Positions 33,439 to 43,160 of a DNA stretch of 64,000 nt are shown here, one piece after another; the first letter of the stretch is position 1; each line of letters opens with the position of its first letter. The notes under the pieces are model-generated. The model saw only the letters and a list, made by a program, of their open reading frames with translations, ran no database searches and was not told the DNA's origin. The DNA comes from Bifidobacterium sp. WK041_4_12 (GTDB lineage Bacteria; Actinomycetota; Actinomycetes; Actinomycetales; Bifidobacteriaceae): contig NZ_CP129674.1 in the NCBI RefSeq assembly GCF_041080795.1, forward strand, positions 248,001 to 312,000. Reading direction: 5' to 3'. The position numbers and the translations under genes are program-made.

Positions 33439-33732
33439 TTACTCGGCAGCTGCTTCAGCTGACTTTTGCTCAGCATCGTCGTCAGCGTTTTCTGTTTCCG
33501 AGTCAGCATCGGTGTCTTTGTCGGAATCGTCCTCTTTGTCAGAATCCTTATCTTTTTCGGATTCCTTGGCAATCCCAAGATCAACCGGTGAAGAACTGTT
33601 CTCCCACGGTTCCTCCCAAGGGTCATAGTCGGGATTCTGCTGCTTGTAAATGTAGAGTCCGACGACACCTGCGAGCAGTGCGCCGAACAGCAGCGCAAAG
33701 AATTTCCAGCCGTTTGAAGACTTATTCTCCAT
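33439..33732 (-). CDS. Small membrane protein with acidic tail
   Basis: The 97-residue protein has one N-terminal membrane helix (FFALLFGALLAGVVGLYIY, about 11-29). A Trp/Pro patch (YDPWEEPWE) follows, then a tail of some 45 residues made almost wholly of Asp, Glu, Ser and Lys. No family is recognised. A GGAGCC purine site lies 3 nt before the ATG. The start, helix and biased composition support a real gene. The acidic part would lie outside or inside the cell depending on orientation; the positive-inside rule is not decisive. Confidence 0.7.
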   Translation of the reverse strand: MENKSSNGWKFFALLFGALLAGVVGLYIYKQQNPDYDPWEEPWENSSSPVDLGIAKESEKDKDSDKEDDSDKDTDADSETENADDDAEQKSAEAAAE

Positions 33733-33925
33733 GGTGGCTCCTTTCAGCGATGAATGTCGGCCTGCTCTTCCAAGCCAACGCTAGTACTTATCTTAATGGT
33801 CTTTATGTGGCGATTGCGTGTGAATAGTGTGAAGCGGACGGTAATGTTCCCTTGCAGTTCTCTATGCGCACAAGGAATGTGACAGGGCGACGAGCCTTCC
33901 ATACCTTGTTGTTAGAGTGGTGATT

Positions 33926-34699
33926 ATGCACAATGGCTTCAACGGATTCAGCAATTTCAACAACCGCTCACCTCTGCGCACTCTGGTGAATCCACAGGAG
34001 ATTCGCAGGTCGTGGCGCAGTGGTGGCCCGGTCATTACCGGAACCATCATTGTCGCGTGCGCTGTGATGTGGCTGATCGAGATTATTCTGCGTTTTCTCG
34101 CCCCAGAAGCATATATGGCGGTTATCTCTGAAGGGGTTGTCAGTCCAAGTCTTGCGTTGATCAACCCGTGGCGGATCTTTACGTCCATGTTCCTTCATGC
34201 AACGAACGTGCTGCATGTGCTGTTCAACATGATGGCACTCTGGTCCGTTGGACCGCTGCTTGAGCGCCTGATGGGACATTGGCAGTACGGCGCGCTGTAC
34301 CTGATCTCTGGCATGGGGGGTGCTGTTGGATTGACTGTCTGGGCAGCCATCGAGCCTACTTATGGATGGTATACGTACGCTCTCGGTGCCTCGGGCGCAA
34401 TATTCGGCCTCTTTGGTGCGGTTATGGTGGTGTTCCGCAGGGTGGGGGCGGATATTCGCCCCATGCTGATCTGGATCGGCCTTAACTTTCTCATGCCGTT
34501 TGTCATCAGTGGCATTGCGTGGCAGGCGCACGTCGGCGGATTCGTCACCGGCATCGCGCTGACTGAGTTGCTCACCAAAGGAATTCCCCGCCTCAGAAGA
34601 ACGAGTGTTGCCACACGAATGTGGATATATGGCAGCGTGATCGTTGTGACGCTTATCGTTGTTACGTTGGTCTGCAATCTGTCGAATCCGTTGCTATGA
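33926..34699 (+). CDS. Rhomboid-family intramembrane serine protease
   Basis: The 257-residue protein has six or seven membrane helices. RIFTSMFLHATNVLHVLFNM forms helix 2 with conserved His/Asn positions, the nucleophile Ser is in GASGAIFG, and the partner His is in AWQAHVGGFVTG. All catalytic residues are present, so it should cut membrane protein helices. Natural substrates are unknown. The start at 33926 is taken from the usual short polar N-terminus; an ATG three codons up is possible. Confidence 0.9.
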   Translation: MHNGFNGFSNFNNRSPLRTLVNPQEIRRSWRSGGPVITGTIIVACAVMWLIEIILRFLAPEAYMAVISEGVVSPSLALINPWRIFTSMFLHATNVLHVLFNMMALWSVGPLLERLMGHWQYGALYLISGMGGAVGLTVWAAIEPTYGWYTYALGASGAIFGLFGAVMVVFRRVGADIRPMLIWIGLNFLMPFVISGIAWQAHVGGFVTGIALTELLTKGIPRLRRTSVATRMWIYGSVIVVTLIVVTLVCNLSNPLL

Positions 34700-34756
34700 C
34701 TGGGCTGAAGTCAGACGAGAGCGCCTTTCAGGTCATGCAAACAACAGTGATGTAAT

Positions 34757-34820
34757 TTATCCACAATGGTGCATAAACATGTGGATAAGTTGTGGATAGC
34801 AGGTGGACTGCTGTGGAAAA
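34757..34820. promoter_or_regulatory. Cluster of four DnaA-box-like sites
   Basis: TTATCCACA at 34757 and its exact inverse TGTGGATAA at 34780 match the DnaA consensus. TGTGGATAG at 34791 and TGTGGAAAA at 34812 differ by one position or two. All lie in 64 bp between the rhomboid and pknB stops. No AT-rich unwinding element or dnaA/dnaN is seen, so this is not called an origin. Confidence 0.6.
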
Positions 34821-34828
34821 CTATCGAT

Positions 34829-37024
34829 TCAGTTTCCAGAGCCGCTGCCCGAACTGCTACTCGATCCGCTGCTTGACGAGCTGACGACCAAGGTGACCGA
34901 ACCATCACTATTGAGCGTGACCTGGCTCACTTGCGACGAACCAGAGGCCGTTGACGGCTGGGTTGTGACCGTATAACCATACGATTGCAAGGTGGTTGTT
35001 GCCTGTTGGACTGTTTTTCCTTGCAGTGTGGTGGGACTGAAACTTGTGTTCGGACCGGTGGTCAATGTGATTGTTGATCCCTTGTCAACCTGGGTGTTTG
35101 TCTGATCCTGTGCCGTCACCATAGCGTTGTCCACATCGGGACCATTGACCTTTATGGTAAGTTTGCCATTGAGCGATGCTTTGACATTGCTGAGAGTTTG
35201 CCCGACGTAGTTGCCAACGGTGACCTTCTCCTTGCCGCTGGACACGTACACATTCACTGTCGTGCCCTGTTCCACGGAAGTGCCAGACGAGGGGTCGGTT
35301 CGTGTCACCGAACCGGACGGAACCGTGTCGGAAGTCTCCTGGGTTATGGTTCCAATGCGCAGTCCTTGATCCTGAATCATCTTGGTCACATCGTCCTGGG
35401 ATTTGCCTGCAAGATCGTTCGGCACCTGAGTCATGCCCGATGAAATGTACAGCAGGATGCTCCCACCCTTTTCCAGCGATTTGCCCGCAGCTGGATCAGT
35501 TCTCGTCACATGGTCTTTCGCAATGGTGGCGCTGTCTTCCACGGAAGCTGAAGAACTCACCTTGAAACCAGCAGCTTCAAGGGTCTTGCGAGCCTGCTCC
35601 TGAGTGCTTCCCGAGACATCGGGCACCTGAACCGACTGTGGACCAGCAGAGAACCAAACCGTGACGGTCGTACCTTTGGCGACTTGCTTGCCTCCGTCAG
35701 GATTCTGCTTGGTGAACGTTCCTTCAGCCTGATCAGAAGAGGTGTCTTGTTTCTGCTGGTATTTCAAGCCAGCGGATTCGATGATTTCCTTGGCTCGTGC
35801 CTCAGACATCTGTGAGGTGATGGTCGGCACGGTGACTAGTCCGTCAGACTCCTGACTGGTCAGCGCCCACACGCCTGCAGCGATGCCGAGAAGAGCGAGG
35901 AATGCGATGATCGTGATGATGATCGCCCGCTTCCTGCGTTTGCTTTTTTCCTGAGACGCCCGCTGCGCCGCACGGCTTTCGGCACCCTTCGCCGAAGGAA
36001 CCGCTTCGAACTGGCCGGTCACTGGGTTAAAGGCCTGTGTCGCCGAGACGGTGTCGGTTTGTGGAGCCATGGCAACGGTGGCCGTACCCTGCTCAGCATT
36101 CTTGCGCACCTGCATGTTGCTCAGGTCAGTGAGTGGGTTGAAGGCAGCGGCGACTGGAGTACCGCCATTCATGAAGGTCAGAACATCGTTCTTGAACTCG
36201 GCTGCCGTCGTGTAACGGTTTCTGCGATCCTTGGCCATGGCCTTCGCGCAGATCGAATCCCACATCTTTGGCAGACCGGGAACGATGTTGCTGGGAGGTG
36301 TCGCCACTTCTGAAACATGCTGGTACGCGATTGCCACGGCAGAATCACCGATGAATGGCGGTCTGCCCGTAATCATTTCATAGAGCACGCAACCTGCCGA
36401 ATACAGGTCGGAACGCACATCGACCGTCTCGCCTCGAGCCTGTTCGGGGCTTAAATATTGTGCCGTGCCGACAACACCCTGTGACTGGGTCATCGTCGCT
36501 GCGGAATCGTCGAGAGCACGGGCAATGCCGAAGTCCATGACCTTGACCGTTCCCTGATCGCTGATCATGATGTTGCCAGGCTTGATGTCTCGGTGGATGA
36601 TACCCATGCGATGTGAATACTCAAGCGCGTTCAGCACCCCGAGCATGACCTGTTCGGCATCGCGCTGACTCAACGCACCGTTGGCGCGCAGCACATCTCG
36701 CAAGGTCTGCCCCTTGACGAATTCCATAACAAGATATGGCACGCGCTCGTTGTGCCCTGCCTCGTCAGTCAGCGTCTCTTCGCCGGAATCGTAGATTGAT
36801 ACGATATTGGGGTTGTTCAGCTGCGCGACCGAATGCGCTTCACGTCGGAAGCGTGAAAGGAAGATCTCGTCATTCGTCAAATCGGAACGCATGATCTTGA
36901 TGGCGACGGTGCGACCAAGTCGCATATCTCGAGCCACATGAACTTCTGCCATGCCACCACGACCGATAAGCTGTCCAAGCTCGTAGCGGCCGTTGGCCAA
37001 TGAGTTCGGCAATGGAGTGCTCAT
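34829..37024 (-). CDS. pknB: Ser/Thr protein kinase PknB with PASTA domains
   Basis: The 731-residue protein has a Hanks kinase domain (about 12-275) with GRGGMAEV, VAIKIM, HRDIKPGN, DFGIAR and SPEQ. One membrane helix stands near residue 365 (IIITIIAFLALLGIAAGVWAL), then four to five external PASTA repeats that bind peptidoglycan or lipid II, and a Ser/Gly end. It senses cell-wall precursors and phosphorylates division and synthesis proteins. The start at 37024 has AGAGGAA and overlaps the pknA stop by 4 nt. It is the last gene of the fhaA-to-pknB operon. Confidence 0.95.
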   Translation of the reverse strand: MSTPLPNSLANGRYELGQLIGRGGMAEVHVARDMRLGRTVAIKIMRSDLTNDEIFLSRFRREAHSVAQLNNPNIVSIYDSGEETLTDEAGHNERVPYLVMEFVKGQTLRDVLRANGALSQRDAEQVMLGVLNALEYSHRMGIIHRDIKPGNIMISDQGTVKVMDFGIARALDDSAATMTQSQGVVGTAQYLSPEQARGETVDVRSDLYSAGCVLYEMITGRPPFIGDSAVAIAYQHVSEVATPPSNIVPGLPKMWDSICAKAMAKDRRNRYTTAAEFKNDVLTFMNGGTPVAAAFNPLTDLSNMQVRKNAEQGTATVAMAPQTDTVSATQAFNPVTGQFEAVPSAKGAESRAAQRASQEKSKRRKRAIIITIIAFLALLGIAAGVWALTSQESDGLVTVPTITSQMSEARAKEIIESAGLKYQQKQDTSSDQAEGTFTKQNPDGGKQVAKGTTVTVWFSAGPQSVQVPDVSGSTQEQARKTLEAAGFKVSSSASVEDSATIAKDHVTRTDPAAGKSLEKGGSILLYISSGMTQVPNDLAGKSQDDVTKMIQDQGLRIGTITQETSDTVPSGSVTRTDPSSGTSVEQGTTVNVYVSSGKEKVTVGNYVGQTLSNVKASLNGKLTIKVNGPDVDNAMVTAQDQTNTQVDKGSTITLTTGPNTSFSPTTLQGKTVQQATTTLQSYGYTVTTQPSTASGSSQVSQVTLNSDGSVTLVVSSSSSGSSSSSGSGSGN

Positions 37025-38055
37025 TTCGATTCCTCTCTTCGTGACATCTCTGATTCGGTGTCCAAGTATCTGCCAATTCGGTCTGCTATCGGAGCCTGAG
37101 AAGCGTCCTTGTGGCCTGTTGCGCGCCATGCTGCCTGCATCATATTCCGCACTGAATGTGGAGCGCTCACCACCTTACGGGGGAGTCTGGAACCGGGTTG
37201 GAAAATCATTTCAGTATCCATGGTCTGCTGATCCAGGAGTCTTCTCTGAATTCTGGCAAGCGTTCGCGCCACGCTCAGGGCATCGGGCGGACGATCATGG
37301 GGATCCTTTGCCAACATGGACATGACATATCCTGCGAGCTGTATGTCAGTCGAATCTGGCAGTGGAGGCACTGATTCATTCACATGTGCTGCAGCGATAT
37401 CAACCGGAGTGGCTCCGGTGAAGGGACGATGACCGCACAAGCCTTCATAGGCGACGACCCCGAGTGAATAGATGTCGGATCGTGCGGTTGCCTGAAAGCC
37501 CTGTGCCTGTTCCGGCGAAATATATTGCGCGGTGCCCACGACCATGCCGTCCTGAGTGATCTGCGCCTGATTTGTCGAGTATGAGACCCCAAAGTCGGTG
37601 ATCTTGACCTCACCGCTATCGGAAACCATAATGTTTGCAGGCTTGACATCGCGATGGATAACACCGTGCGAATGGGCGACAAACAGTCCGCGAGCAGTCT
37701 GAATGAGTATCGGCAGGAGTTCCGTAGGGTCCAAGGCGCCGGACTCCTGATAGATCTGAGCAAGAGATTTGCTCGGCACGTATTCCATGATCAGGAAGCC
37801 GATGCCGTCATGCTCATAATATTCGAACAAGGCAGCGATGTTCGGATGAGCCAGATTTGCGGAATTATGCGCCTCTACGCGCAGACGGCGCAGCTTGGCC
37901 TCTTCCTGCACTACATCGCCGCGCAACGCTTTGATTGCAACGGTTCTGCCGAGCTCAATGTCATAGCCTTTCCACACTTCGCCCATGCCGCCTTGCGCGA
38001 GGCGTTGATCCAGACGGTAGCGGCGGTGTATGAGTTGCCCCTCGACCAGTCTCAT
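37021..38055 (-). CDS. pknA: Ser/Thr protein kinase PknA
   Basis: The 344-residue protein has a full kinase domain (about 12-270) with AQGGMGEVW, VAIKAL, HRDVKPAN, DFGVSY and SPEQ. The tail is short and has no membrane helix or PASTA repeat, so it is shorter than mycobacterial PknA, which has a helix. It should act in the cytoplasm with PknB on division proteins. It overlaps pbpA and pknB by 4 nt each, a sign of translational coupling. Confidence 0.92.
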   Translation of the reverse strand: MRLVEGQLIHRRYRLDQRLAQGGMGEVWKGYDIELGRTVAIKALRGDVVQEEAKLRRLRVEAHNSANLAHPNIAALFEYYEHDGIGFLIMEYVPSKSLAQIYQESGALDPTELLPILIQTARGLFVAHSHGVIHRDVKPANIMVSDSGEVKITDFGVSYSTNQAQITQDGMVVGTAQYISPEQAQGFQATARSDIYSLGVVAYEGLCGHRPFTGATPVDIAAAHVNESVPPLPDSTDIQLAGYVMSMLAKDPHDRPPDALSVARTLARIQRRLLDQQTMDTEMIFQPGSRLPRKVVSAPHSVRNMMQAAWRATGHKDASQAPIADRIGRYLDTESEMSRREESK

Positions 38056-39512
38056 TGCAACGCCTCCTTCATTACCTGCTGCATGATTGGACCAGCAGCA
38101 TCAACACCATACGTTGTCACGTTATGAACGACAACGGCGATGGCAATCTTTGGACTTTCAGCGGGCGCGAAGCCTATGGTCCAGGCGTCATTCGAACCCC
38201 CGGAACCGATTTGTGCAGTGCCGGTCTTGGCTGCCACCTTGACATTGCGAATGGCAAGTTCAGGAGAATCCTTGGTGACCACATCCTCCATCATGGAAGT
38301 GATTTTTGAAGCAGTATCCGACGAGAATGCTTGCGAATACTCCTGTGGCGATGTCTTTGAGAGCACGCTCAGATCGCTCGCACGTACGCGGTCCACGATG
38401 GAGGGCTTCATGAGCTTTCCACCATTCGCAACGGCAGCGGCAACCATCGCATTCTGCAACGGAGTCTCCACATTGTCACCCTGACCGATGGATGCAAGCG
38501 CCAGCTTGTCTTCCGTAACCGTATCGGGGAAGTTGGAAGCGGTGGATTTCATGGGAAGGCCTGTCGCACTGCTGCCATCAAGAATCATGGAAGAGCCGAA
38601 GCCGAATTTCCTCGCTTGGCTGGCAAGCGCATTCTGACCAAGACTGACGCCGAGCTGCGAGAAAGCCGTGTTGGAAGAATAGGCAAGTGCGTCGTCAAGT
38701 GTAATCTTGCCGTCCGTGCCGTTTCCTGTGGCTGTGGCGTTCGTCAGATTCGTGGTGGTGCCTGGCAAGGTGTACGAGTTACCTGCAGGAATCTCGCTCG
38801 TGGTGTCGTATTTTCCACTTTCGAGAGCGGCTGCGGCCACGACGACCTTGAAGGTTGACCCAGGCGGATAGTACTGGTTGATTGCACGGTTCAGCATGGG
38901 ATTGCTGGTAGCCGATGCCAATGCGCTGTATTCCTTGGCTGCATCCTGAGAGTTGTGCGTTGCGAGTGCATTGGGATCGTAGCTTGGAGTGCTTACCATG
39001 GCAAGAATTCTGCCGGTGCTGGGCTCAATCGCCACCACCGACCCGGACTGATCCCCCAACAGCTTGTATGCCAGGGTCTGAAGCTTGGTGTTGATGGATG
39101 TTTCTATGGATGCGCCGCGATTCTGCCTTCCGGTGAGCTGCGACTTGAAGCGCTCCCACCAGAGGCTGTCGGATTGGCCGCTGAGCAGCTCGTTGCTTGA
39201 TGCCTCGATGCCTCGATCGGCGCGCGACGTTATCGAATAGTAGCCGGTGACTGGGGCATACACGGCACCATTGGAGTACTTGCGCTGGTATTGGAACGAA
39301 TCGTTGACTGCATCGGATTCGGCTAGAACAGTGCCATCTGATGCAAGTATGGATCCTCTGGGCAGACCGTATTCCTGATAGAGCGCGCGCGTATTGCGAG
39401 GATCGGCATTGAGCTCATCCGTTCGCACCGTCATCAGCAGAGACGTCGAGAATCCGAGCACGACGAAGAGCACCAAAACAGCGGTAAAGAGCTGGCGTAG
39501 ATTCTTGTTCAT
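38052..39512 (-). CDS. pbpA: Class B penicillin-binding protein (PbpA type)
   Basis: The 486-residue transpeptidase has an N-terminal membrane anchor (about 8-28), a dimerisation domain, and a transpeptidase domain. The three active-site motifs are SxxK in PPGSTFK, SxN in AYSSNTAF and KTG in AAKTGTAQ. It cross-links peptidoglycan, working with the adjacent RodA glycosyltransferase. It overlaps rodA and pknA by 4 nt. In mycobacteria PbpA is a target of PknB-linked control. Confidence 0.95.
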   Translation of the reverse strand: MNKNLRQLFTAVLVLFVVLGFSTSLLMTVRTDELNADPRNTRALYQEYGLPRGSILASDGTVLAESDAVNDSFQYQRKYSNGAVYAPVTGYYSITSRADRGIEASSNELLSGQSDSLWWERFKSQLTGRQNRGASIETSINTKLQTLAYKLLGDQSGSVVAIEPSTGRILAMVSTPSYDPNALATHNSQDAAKEYSALASATSNPMLNRAINQYYPPGSTFKVVVAAAALESGKYDTTSEIPAGNSYTLPGTTTNLTNATATGNGTDGKITLDDALAYSSNTAFSQLGVSLGQNALASQARKFGFGSSMILDGSSATGLPMKSTASNFPDTVTEDKLALASIGQGDNVETPLQNAMVAAAVANGGKLMKPSIVDRVRASDLSVLSKTSPQEYSQAFSSDTASKITSMMEDVVTKDSPELAIRNVKVAAKTGTAQIGSGGSNDAWTIGFAPAESPKIAIAVVVHNVTTYGVDAAGPIMQQVMKEALQ

Positions 39513-41065
39513 TGCGATGCCCCCTTTACTGTTCTTGGCTCTCTGGGCTGTGGCGTATCAGCTTGGTCAGCTGGGTCAGCTGGGTTTGTTGGGTCATCTG
39601 ATTCATCTGATTCATCTGGTTGCGGGGCAGAATCCCGGATAATGGCCATGGTTGCCGTATCGGAACCTGCCTGCTCAGCCCTGCTCTTCTCAACCTCATG
39701 CTTTCTCAATGCCGCCAACGCCTCATATTGGAAGGTGTCGGAAAGCACCTGCGGGTCGGGCTTGTTGGCCTCGTTCGAGATAATCACCAGCAAGATCACC
39801 AGAATGAAATTAGCGAGAAGGCTGGAACCTCCTGCTGCCATGAAAGGCATCGTGAGTCCTGTCAGCGGTATCACCAAGGTGATGCCACCTACGACCGTGA
39901 AGACTTGGAAAGCCATCGTGAATACGAGTCCAGAGGCCAGAAGCTTGCCGAAACCATCGGTTACCTTCATCGCGGTTATCATGCCGGAACTGATGATGAT
40001 GAGGTAGAGCAGCAGCACGAGCATCAATCCCACGAGTCCAAGCTCTTCGCCAACGGAGGAATAGATGAAATCAGAGTTTGCCAGAGGTGTGATCCACGGA
40101 TGTCCCTGACCAAGACCAGTGCCCAGAAGACCACCGGAAGCAAGACCGAAAACGCCCTGCACCAGCTGTCCTGAGCCACCATATGGCTTGTTGTATTCAG
40201 CGCTGCTGAAGGGGTTCAACCATGCGGTGACACGGTCACCAACGTGGCTGAAGACCACGGCGGAAGCGACCGCACCGATGACGAAGAACACGGCTCCGAT
40301 GAAGATCCAACTCTTCTGACCAGTTGCGACGTAGAGCATCGAAACGAACATGGCAAAGAACATCAGCGATGTGCCCAGATCATGCTGCAGGACCAGCACA
40401 CCCATCGAGATGAACCATACGACGATGATCGGCCCTAGGTCGCGGGTTCTTGGGAGCCGAATGCCGAGTATCTTCTTGCCGCCCACTGCAAGCTGATCGC
40501 GATGATCGAAGAGATACGAGGCGAAGAAGAAGGCAAGGAAGAGCTTTGCGAACTCGCCAGGCTGAAGGCTGTGGCTGCCGATACCCAGCCATATTCGAGC
40601 GCCGCCGATCTCACGGCCTATCCCCGGGAGCATGGGGGAGAGCAGCAGCACGATGCCGATCACCATGCTGACGTATGAGAATTGTCGCAGCAGCCGGTAG
40701 TTCTTTAGGAATGCGACAAGAAGACAGCATAATCCCAGTGCACAGGCCAACCATATCAACTGCATCGTGCCGGCATCGGAATTGATGCCAAGCTTCTTGT
40801 TCCCCACATCGATTCTGGAGATCATCGTAATGCCTATCGCATTGAGAATCATGACGCAGGGCAGGATGGATTGGCTCGCGTATGGCAGAAATATGCTGAT
40901 AAGAACCCAGAGCACGATGAACAATGCTGCAACGATGAGCAACAGCATGCCGAAGCGGGCCGGAATTGTGCCGGTCGTGCGTTCGAACATCTGGAAGAAT
41001 GACATGCCGCTGATGGCCATTGCGAAAATCAGCAGCGATGCCTGACGCAAGCGTGTACGAACCAT
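39509..41065 (-). CDS. rodA: RodA/FtsW SEDS peptidoglycan glycosyltransferase
   Basis: The 518-residue protein has ten to twelve membrane helices and SEDS motifs such as LQPGEFAKL and the large external loop with GQGHPWITPLANSDFIYSSV. It polymerises lipid II and pairs with PbpA. The hydrophilic tail of about 90 residues contains short Asp/Pro/Asn/Ser repeats encoded by 9-bp DNA repeats. The ATG at 41065 has GGGAGG 6 nt before it and overlaps the pstP stop by one base. The reading frame continues upstream inside pstP without support. Confidence 0.94.
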   Translation of the reverse strand: MVRTRLRQASLLIFAMAISGMSFFQMFERTTGTIPARFGMLLLIVAALFIVLWVLISIFLPYASQSILPCVMILNAIGITMISRIDVGNKKLGINSDAGTMQLIWLACALGLCCLLVAFLKNYRLLRQFSYVSMVIGIVLLLSPMLPGIGREIGGARIWLGIGSHSLQPGEFAKLFLAFFFASYLFDHRDQLAVGGKKILGIRLPRTRDLGPIIVVWFISMGVLVLQHDLGTSLMFFAMFVSMLYVATGQKSWIFIGAVFFVIGAVASAVVFSHVGDRVTAWLNPFSSAEYNKPYGGSGQLVQGVFGLASGGLLGTGLGQGHPWITPLANSDFIYSSVGEELGLVGLMLVLLLYLIIISSGMITAMKVTDGFGKLLASGLVFTMAFQVFTVVGGITLVIPLTGLTMPFMAAGGSSLLANFILVILLVIISNEANKPDPQVLSDTFQYEALAALRKHEVEKSRAEQAGSDTATMAIIRDSAPQPDESDESDDPTNPADPADQADTPQPREPRTVKGASQ

Positions 41066-42609
41066 CACTTGCCTCCCTCTGAGCTGCTTGAAGCGTCTGC
41101 GGAGGGGCTGGAAGTTGAGTTCGATGGCGAGGGTGAACGTGTAGGGGTGCTGCTCGCCAGATTCTTGGCTTCGCTCTTGATCAACGCCGCATGACGTTCC
41201 GCCTCGTTCCTGTCGGACACGACGATGCCTTCGGCCAATTGCTCGCGCCACGACTTTGGCAGTGAGGAAACCTTGACATTCGTTCGCTGAACCTCATGAG
41301 AAAGATTGAAACCGAAGAAATTCGTGGGAACGCCCTGATAAATGACCATCGTATTGTCTGATTCGCCTAAATAATACTGGGTCTGACTCCAACGATACGC
41401 ACCGAATCCGCCGATGACGACGCACAGAAGCACTGCGGCAAGGATGCTGACGATGATTGCGCGAATGCGACGGATTCTGGCTTTCTTTTCGTGAAGTTGC
41501 TTGTAGTGTGCGCTGCGAATCGCGTTCGCGACTTCAGGATCGTTCGGGTCGGCGCTGGAAGTGCCATCCTGCTTGTGAACGATGGGTATTTCACCCGTAT
41601 CGGGCACAAGTCTCAGACCGCTTTCCTCCCGCTCGGTCGATGGCTGAGCCACTCGTGCAGTTGATCCCTGTGACGGCTGCTGGGAAGGATTGCGCAGTGC
41701 GGCGGCTCTGCCCGCAGGATTGTTGCCGCTCTGCCTTAGAGCAGGCGCACTGGCGACCTGGCTGCCAATGATGTCGGCAATTGGTTCCAGGGAACTTCCT
41801 GCAGCTCCGCCGATCAGGGGCGTCTGGTGCGGAAGATCGAATGCGTTGGCGTCCAAGGCCAGCGTTGCATCGGCAATGATTGCGGTGACGTTATCGGTAC
41901 TTCCAGCCTTGAGCGCCATGGTGACTAGCCGTTGAGCGCATTCTTCCTGATCCGACACTGATTCAAGAACCTCTTGTATGGTCGAATCTTCAAGAACTCC
42001 GCAGAGGCCGTCGGAACACAGCATCCAACGATCCGCAGCCTTTGCAGGCCGAATCGATATGTCAGGCCGTGGATCGATGTCGAAATCGCCCAAGACGCGC
42101 ATGACGACATTGCGCTGCGGATGATTCTTCGCTTCGGTTTCACTGATTCGTCCGGTATTGATCAGGTGTTGGACATAGCTGTGATCCTGAGTCATTCGTA
42201 TCAGTTTTCCGTCACGAAGCAGATACCCTCGGGAATCTCCGATATGTGCGAGAACCCAGTATCCAGCAACCAGCGAAACCGCGGTGACGGTTGTTCCCAT
42301 GCCCGAGAGCTTGCGCTCGCGCGTTGCCTTGCCGACGATTGCATCATGCGCTGCCATGACGGACGTTTCCATCATGCGTGCAACGGCCTGCACATCGTTG
42401 TCGTCGTCATCGCGTTCGATATGCGCCAGCGAAAGCACGGCGATTGTGGACGCCGTGTCTCCTCCTGCATGTCCGCCCATGCCATCGCAGATGGCTACAA
42501 GGCGCTGCCCGGCGAATGCAGAGTCCTGATTGTTGCTGCGGACATATCCGATGTCGGAAACCGCAGTCGAATAGAGGAACAATGCATGAGCTGGTGTCAT
42601 ATCGGTCAT
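41065..42609 (-). CDS. pstP: PP2C-family Ser/Thr phosphatase PstP
   Basis: The 514-residue protein has a PP2C domain (about 10-240) with metal-binding NQDSAF, ICDGMGGHAGGD and DNVTAI. A polar linker follows, one membrane helix near residue 385 (AIIVSILAAVLLCVVIGGFGAY), and an external Ser/Pro-rich tail. It reverses phosphorylation by PknA and PknB. It is the third gene of the operon and is coupled to rodA by a one-base overlap. Confidence 0.94.
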   Translation of the reverse strand: MTDMTPAHALFLYSTAVSDIGYVRSNNQDSAFAGQRLVAICDGMGGHAGGDTASTIAVLSLAHIERDDDDNDVQAVARMMETSVMAAHDAIVGKATRERKLSGMGTTVTAVSLVAGYWVLAHIGDSRGYLLRDGKLIRMTQDHSYVQHLINTGRISETEAKNHPQRNVVMRVLGDFDIDPRPDISIRPAKAADRWMLCSDGLCGVLEDSTIQEVLESVSDQEECAQRLVTMALKAGSTDNVTAIIADATLALDANAFDLPHQTPLIGGAAGSSLEPIADIIGSQVASAPALRQSGNNPAGRAAALRNPSQQPSQGSTARVAQPSTEREESGLRLVPDTGEIPIVHKQDGTSSADPNDPEVANAIRSAHYKQLHEKKARIRRIRAIIVSILAAVLLCVVIGGFGAYRWSQTQYYLGESDNTMVIYQGVPTNFFGFNLSHEVQRTNVKVSSLPKSWREQLAEGIVVSDRNEAERHAALIKSEAKNLASSTPTRSPSPSNSTSSPSADASSSSEGGK

Positions 42610-42615
42610 ACTGTA

Positions 42616-43131
42616 TTACCTCAGCTCGAAAGTCGTTGCACCAATTCGTACGGGGACTCGCGGTGGCAGGCTGACAGGCTCGCTGATGCGTTGCCCGTCG
42701 ACAACCGTGCCATTGGTGCTGCCCAAATCCTCAATGATCCAAGTTCCGCTTGATGGATCCTGGAAAATACGTGCGTGGTGGGAAGACACGAATTCATCTT
42801 CCAAAACCATTGTATTGGAAGCGGCGCGTCCCAAGGTAATCGTCTGATGACTCAGCGGAATGGAAACGCCTGCTGTCGGTCCATCAATGACCACGAGCAG
42901 CGTAGGGCTTTCATTCGGTGCAGGAACGTTCGAAGCTGCGGGCTGCCCAGACGAACGTTGCGTGCGTGCCGAGGATCTGTTGGCAGCACGGGCTCTTTTG
43001 CGTCGTGCGCGTGAGGTCGTCGGACTGAAGCTTTGAATGTCCTGGCGCAATGAGCGTACGGCGAGCCAAGCGAAAACCCATAGCACTATCAGGAATCCGT
43101 ATTTGAGGAAGGCGAATGTGAGTTCAGTCAT
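42616..43131 (-). CDS. fhaB: FHA-domain protein FhaB
   Basis: The 171-residue protein has an N-terminal membrane helix (about 8-26), a basic Arg/Ala linker, and a C-terminal FHA domain (about 92-165). Phosphothreonine-binding features are LGRAASN, SSHHARI and DLGSTNGT. In mycobacteria FhaB (FipA) links PknA-phosphorylated division proteins to FtsZ and FtsQ. Here it follows fhaA by 29 bp and precedes pstP by 6 bp. Confidence 0.92.
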   Translation of the reverse strand: MTELTFAFLKYGFLIVLWVFAWLAVRSLRQDIQSFSPTTSRARRKRARAANRSSARTQRSSGQPAASNVPAPNESPTLLVVIDGPTAGVSIPLSHQTITLGRAASNTMVLEDEFVSSHHARIFQDPSSGTWIIEDLGSTNGTVVDGQRISEPVSLPPRVPVRIGATTFELR

Positions 43132-43160
43132 ATTGATTCGACCCTTGCCTCGGTCAAGGC

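Noticed and set aside
8483..34756. Genomic island inserted at the tRNA-Thr gene
   Set aside because: The genes are core metabolism, no integrase or attachment-site copy was seen, and base composition does not change. A rearrangement fits better.
34757..34820. Replication origin
   Set aside because: There are DnaA-like boxes but no AT-rich unwinding region, and dnaA, dnaN or gyrB are not near.
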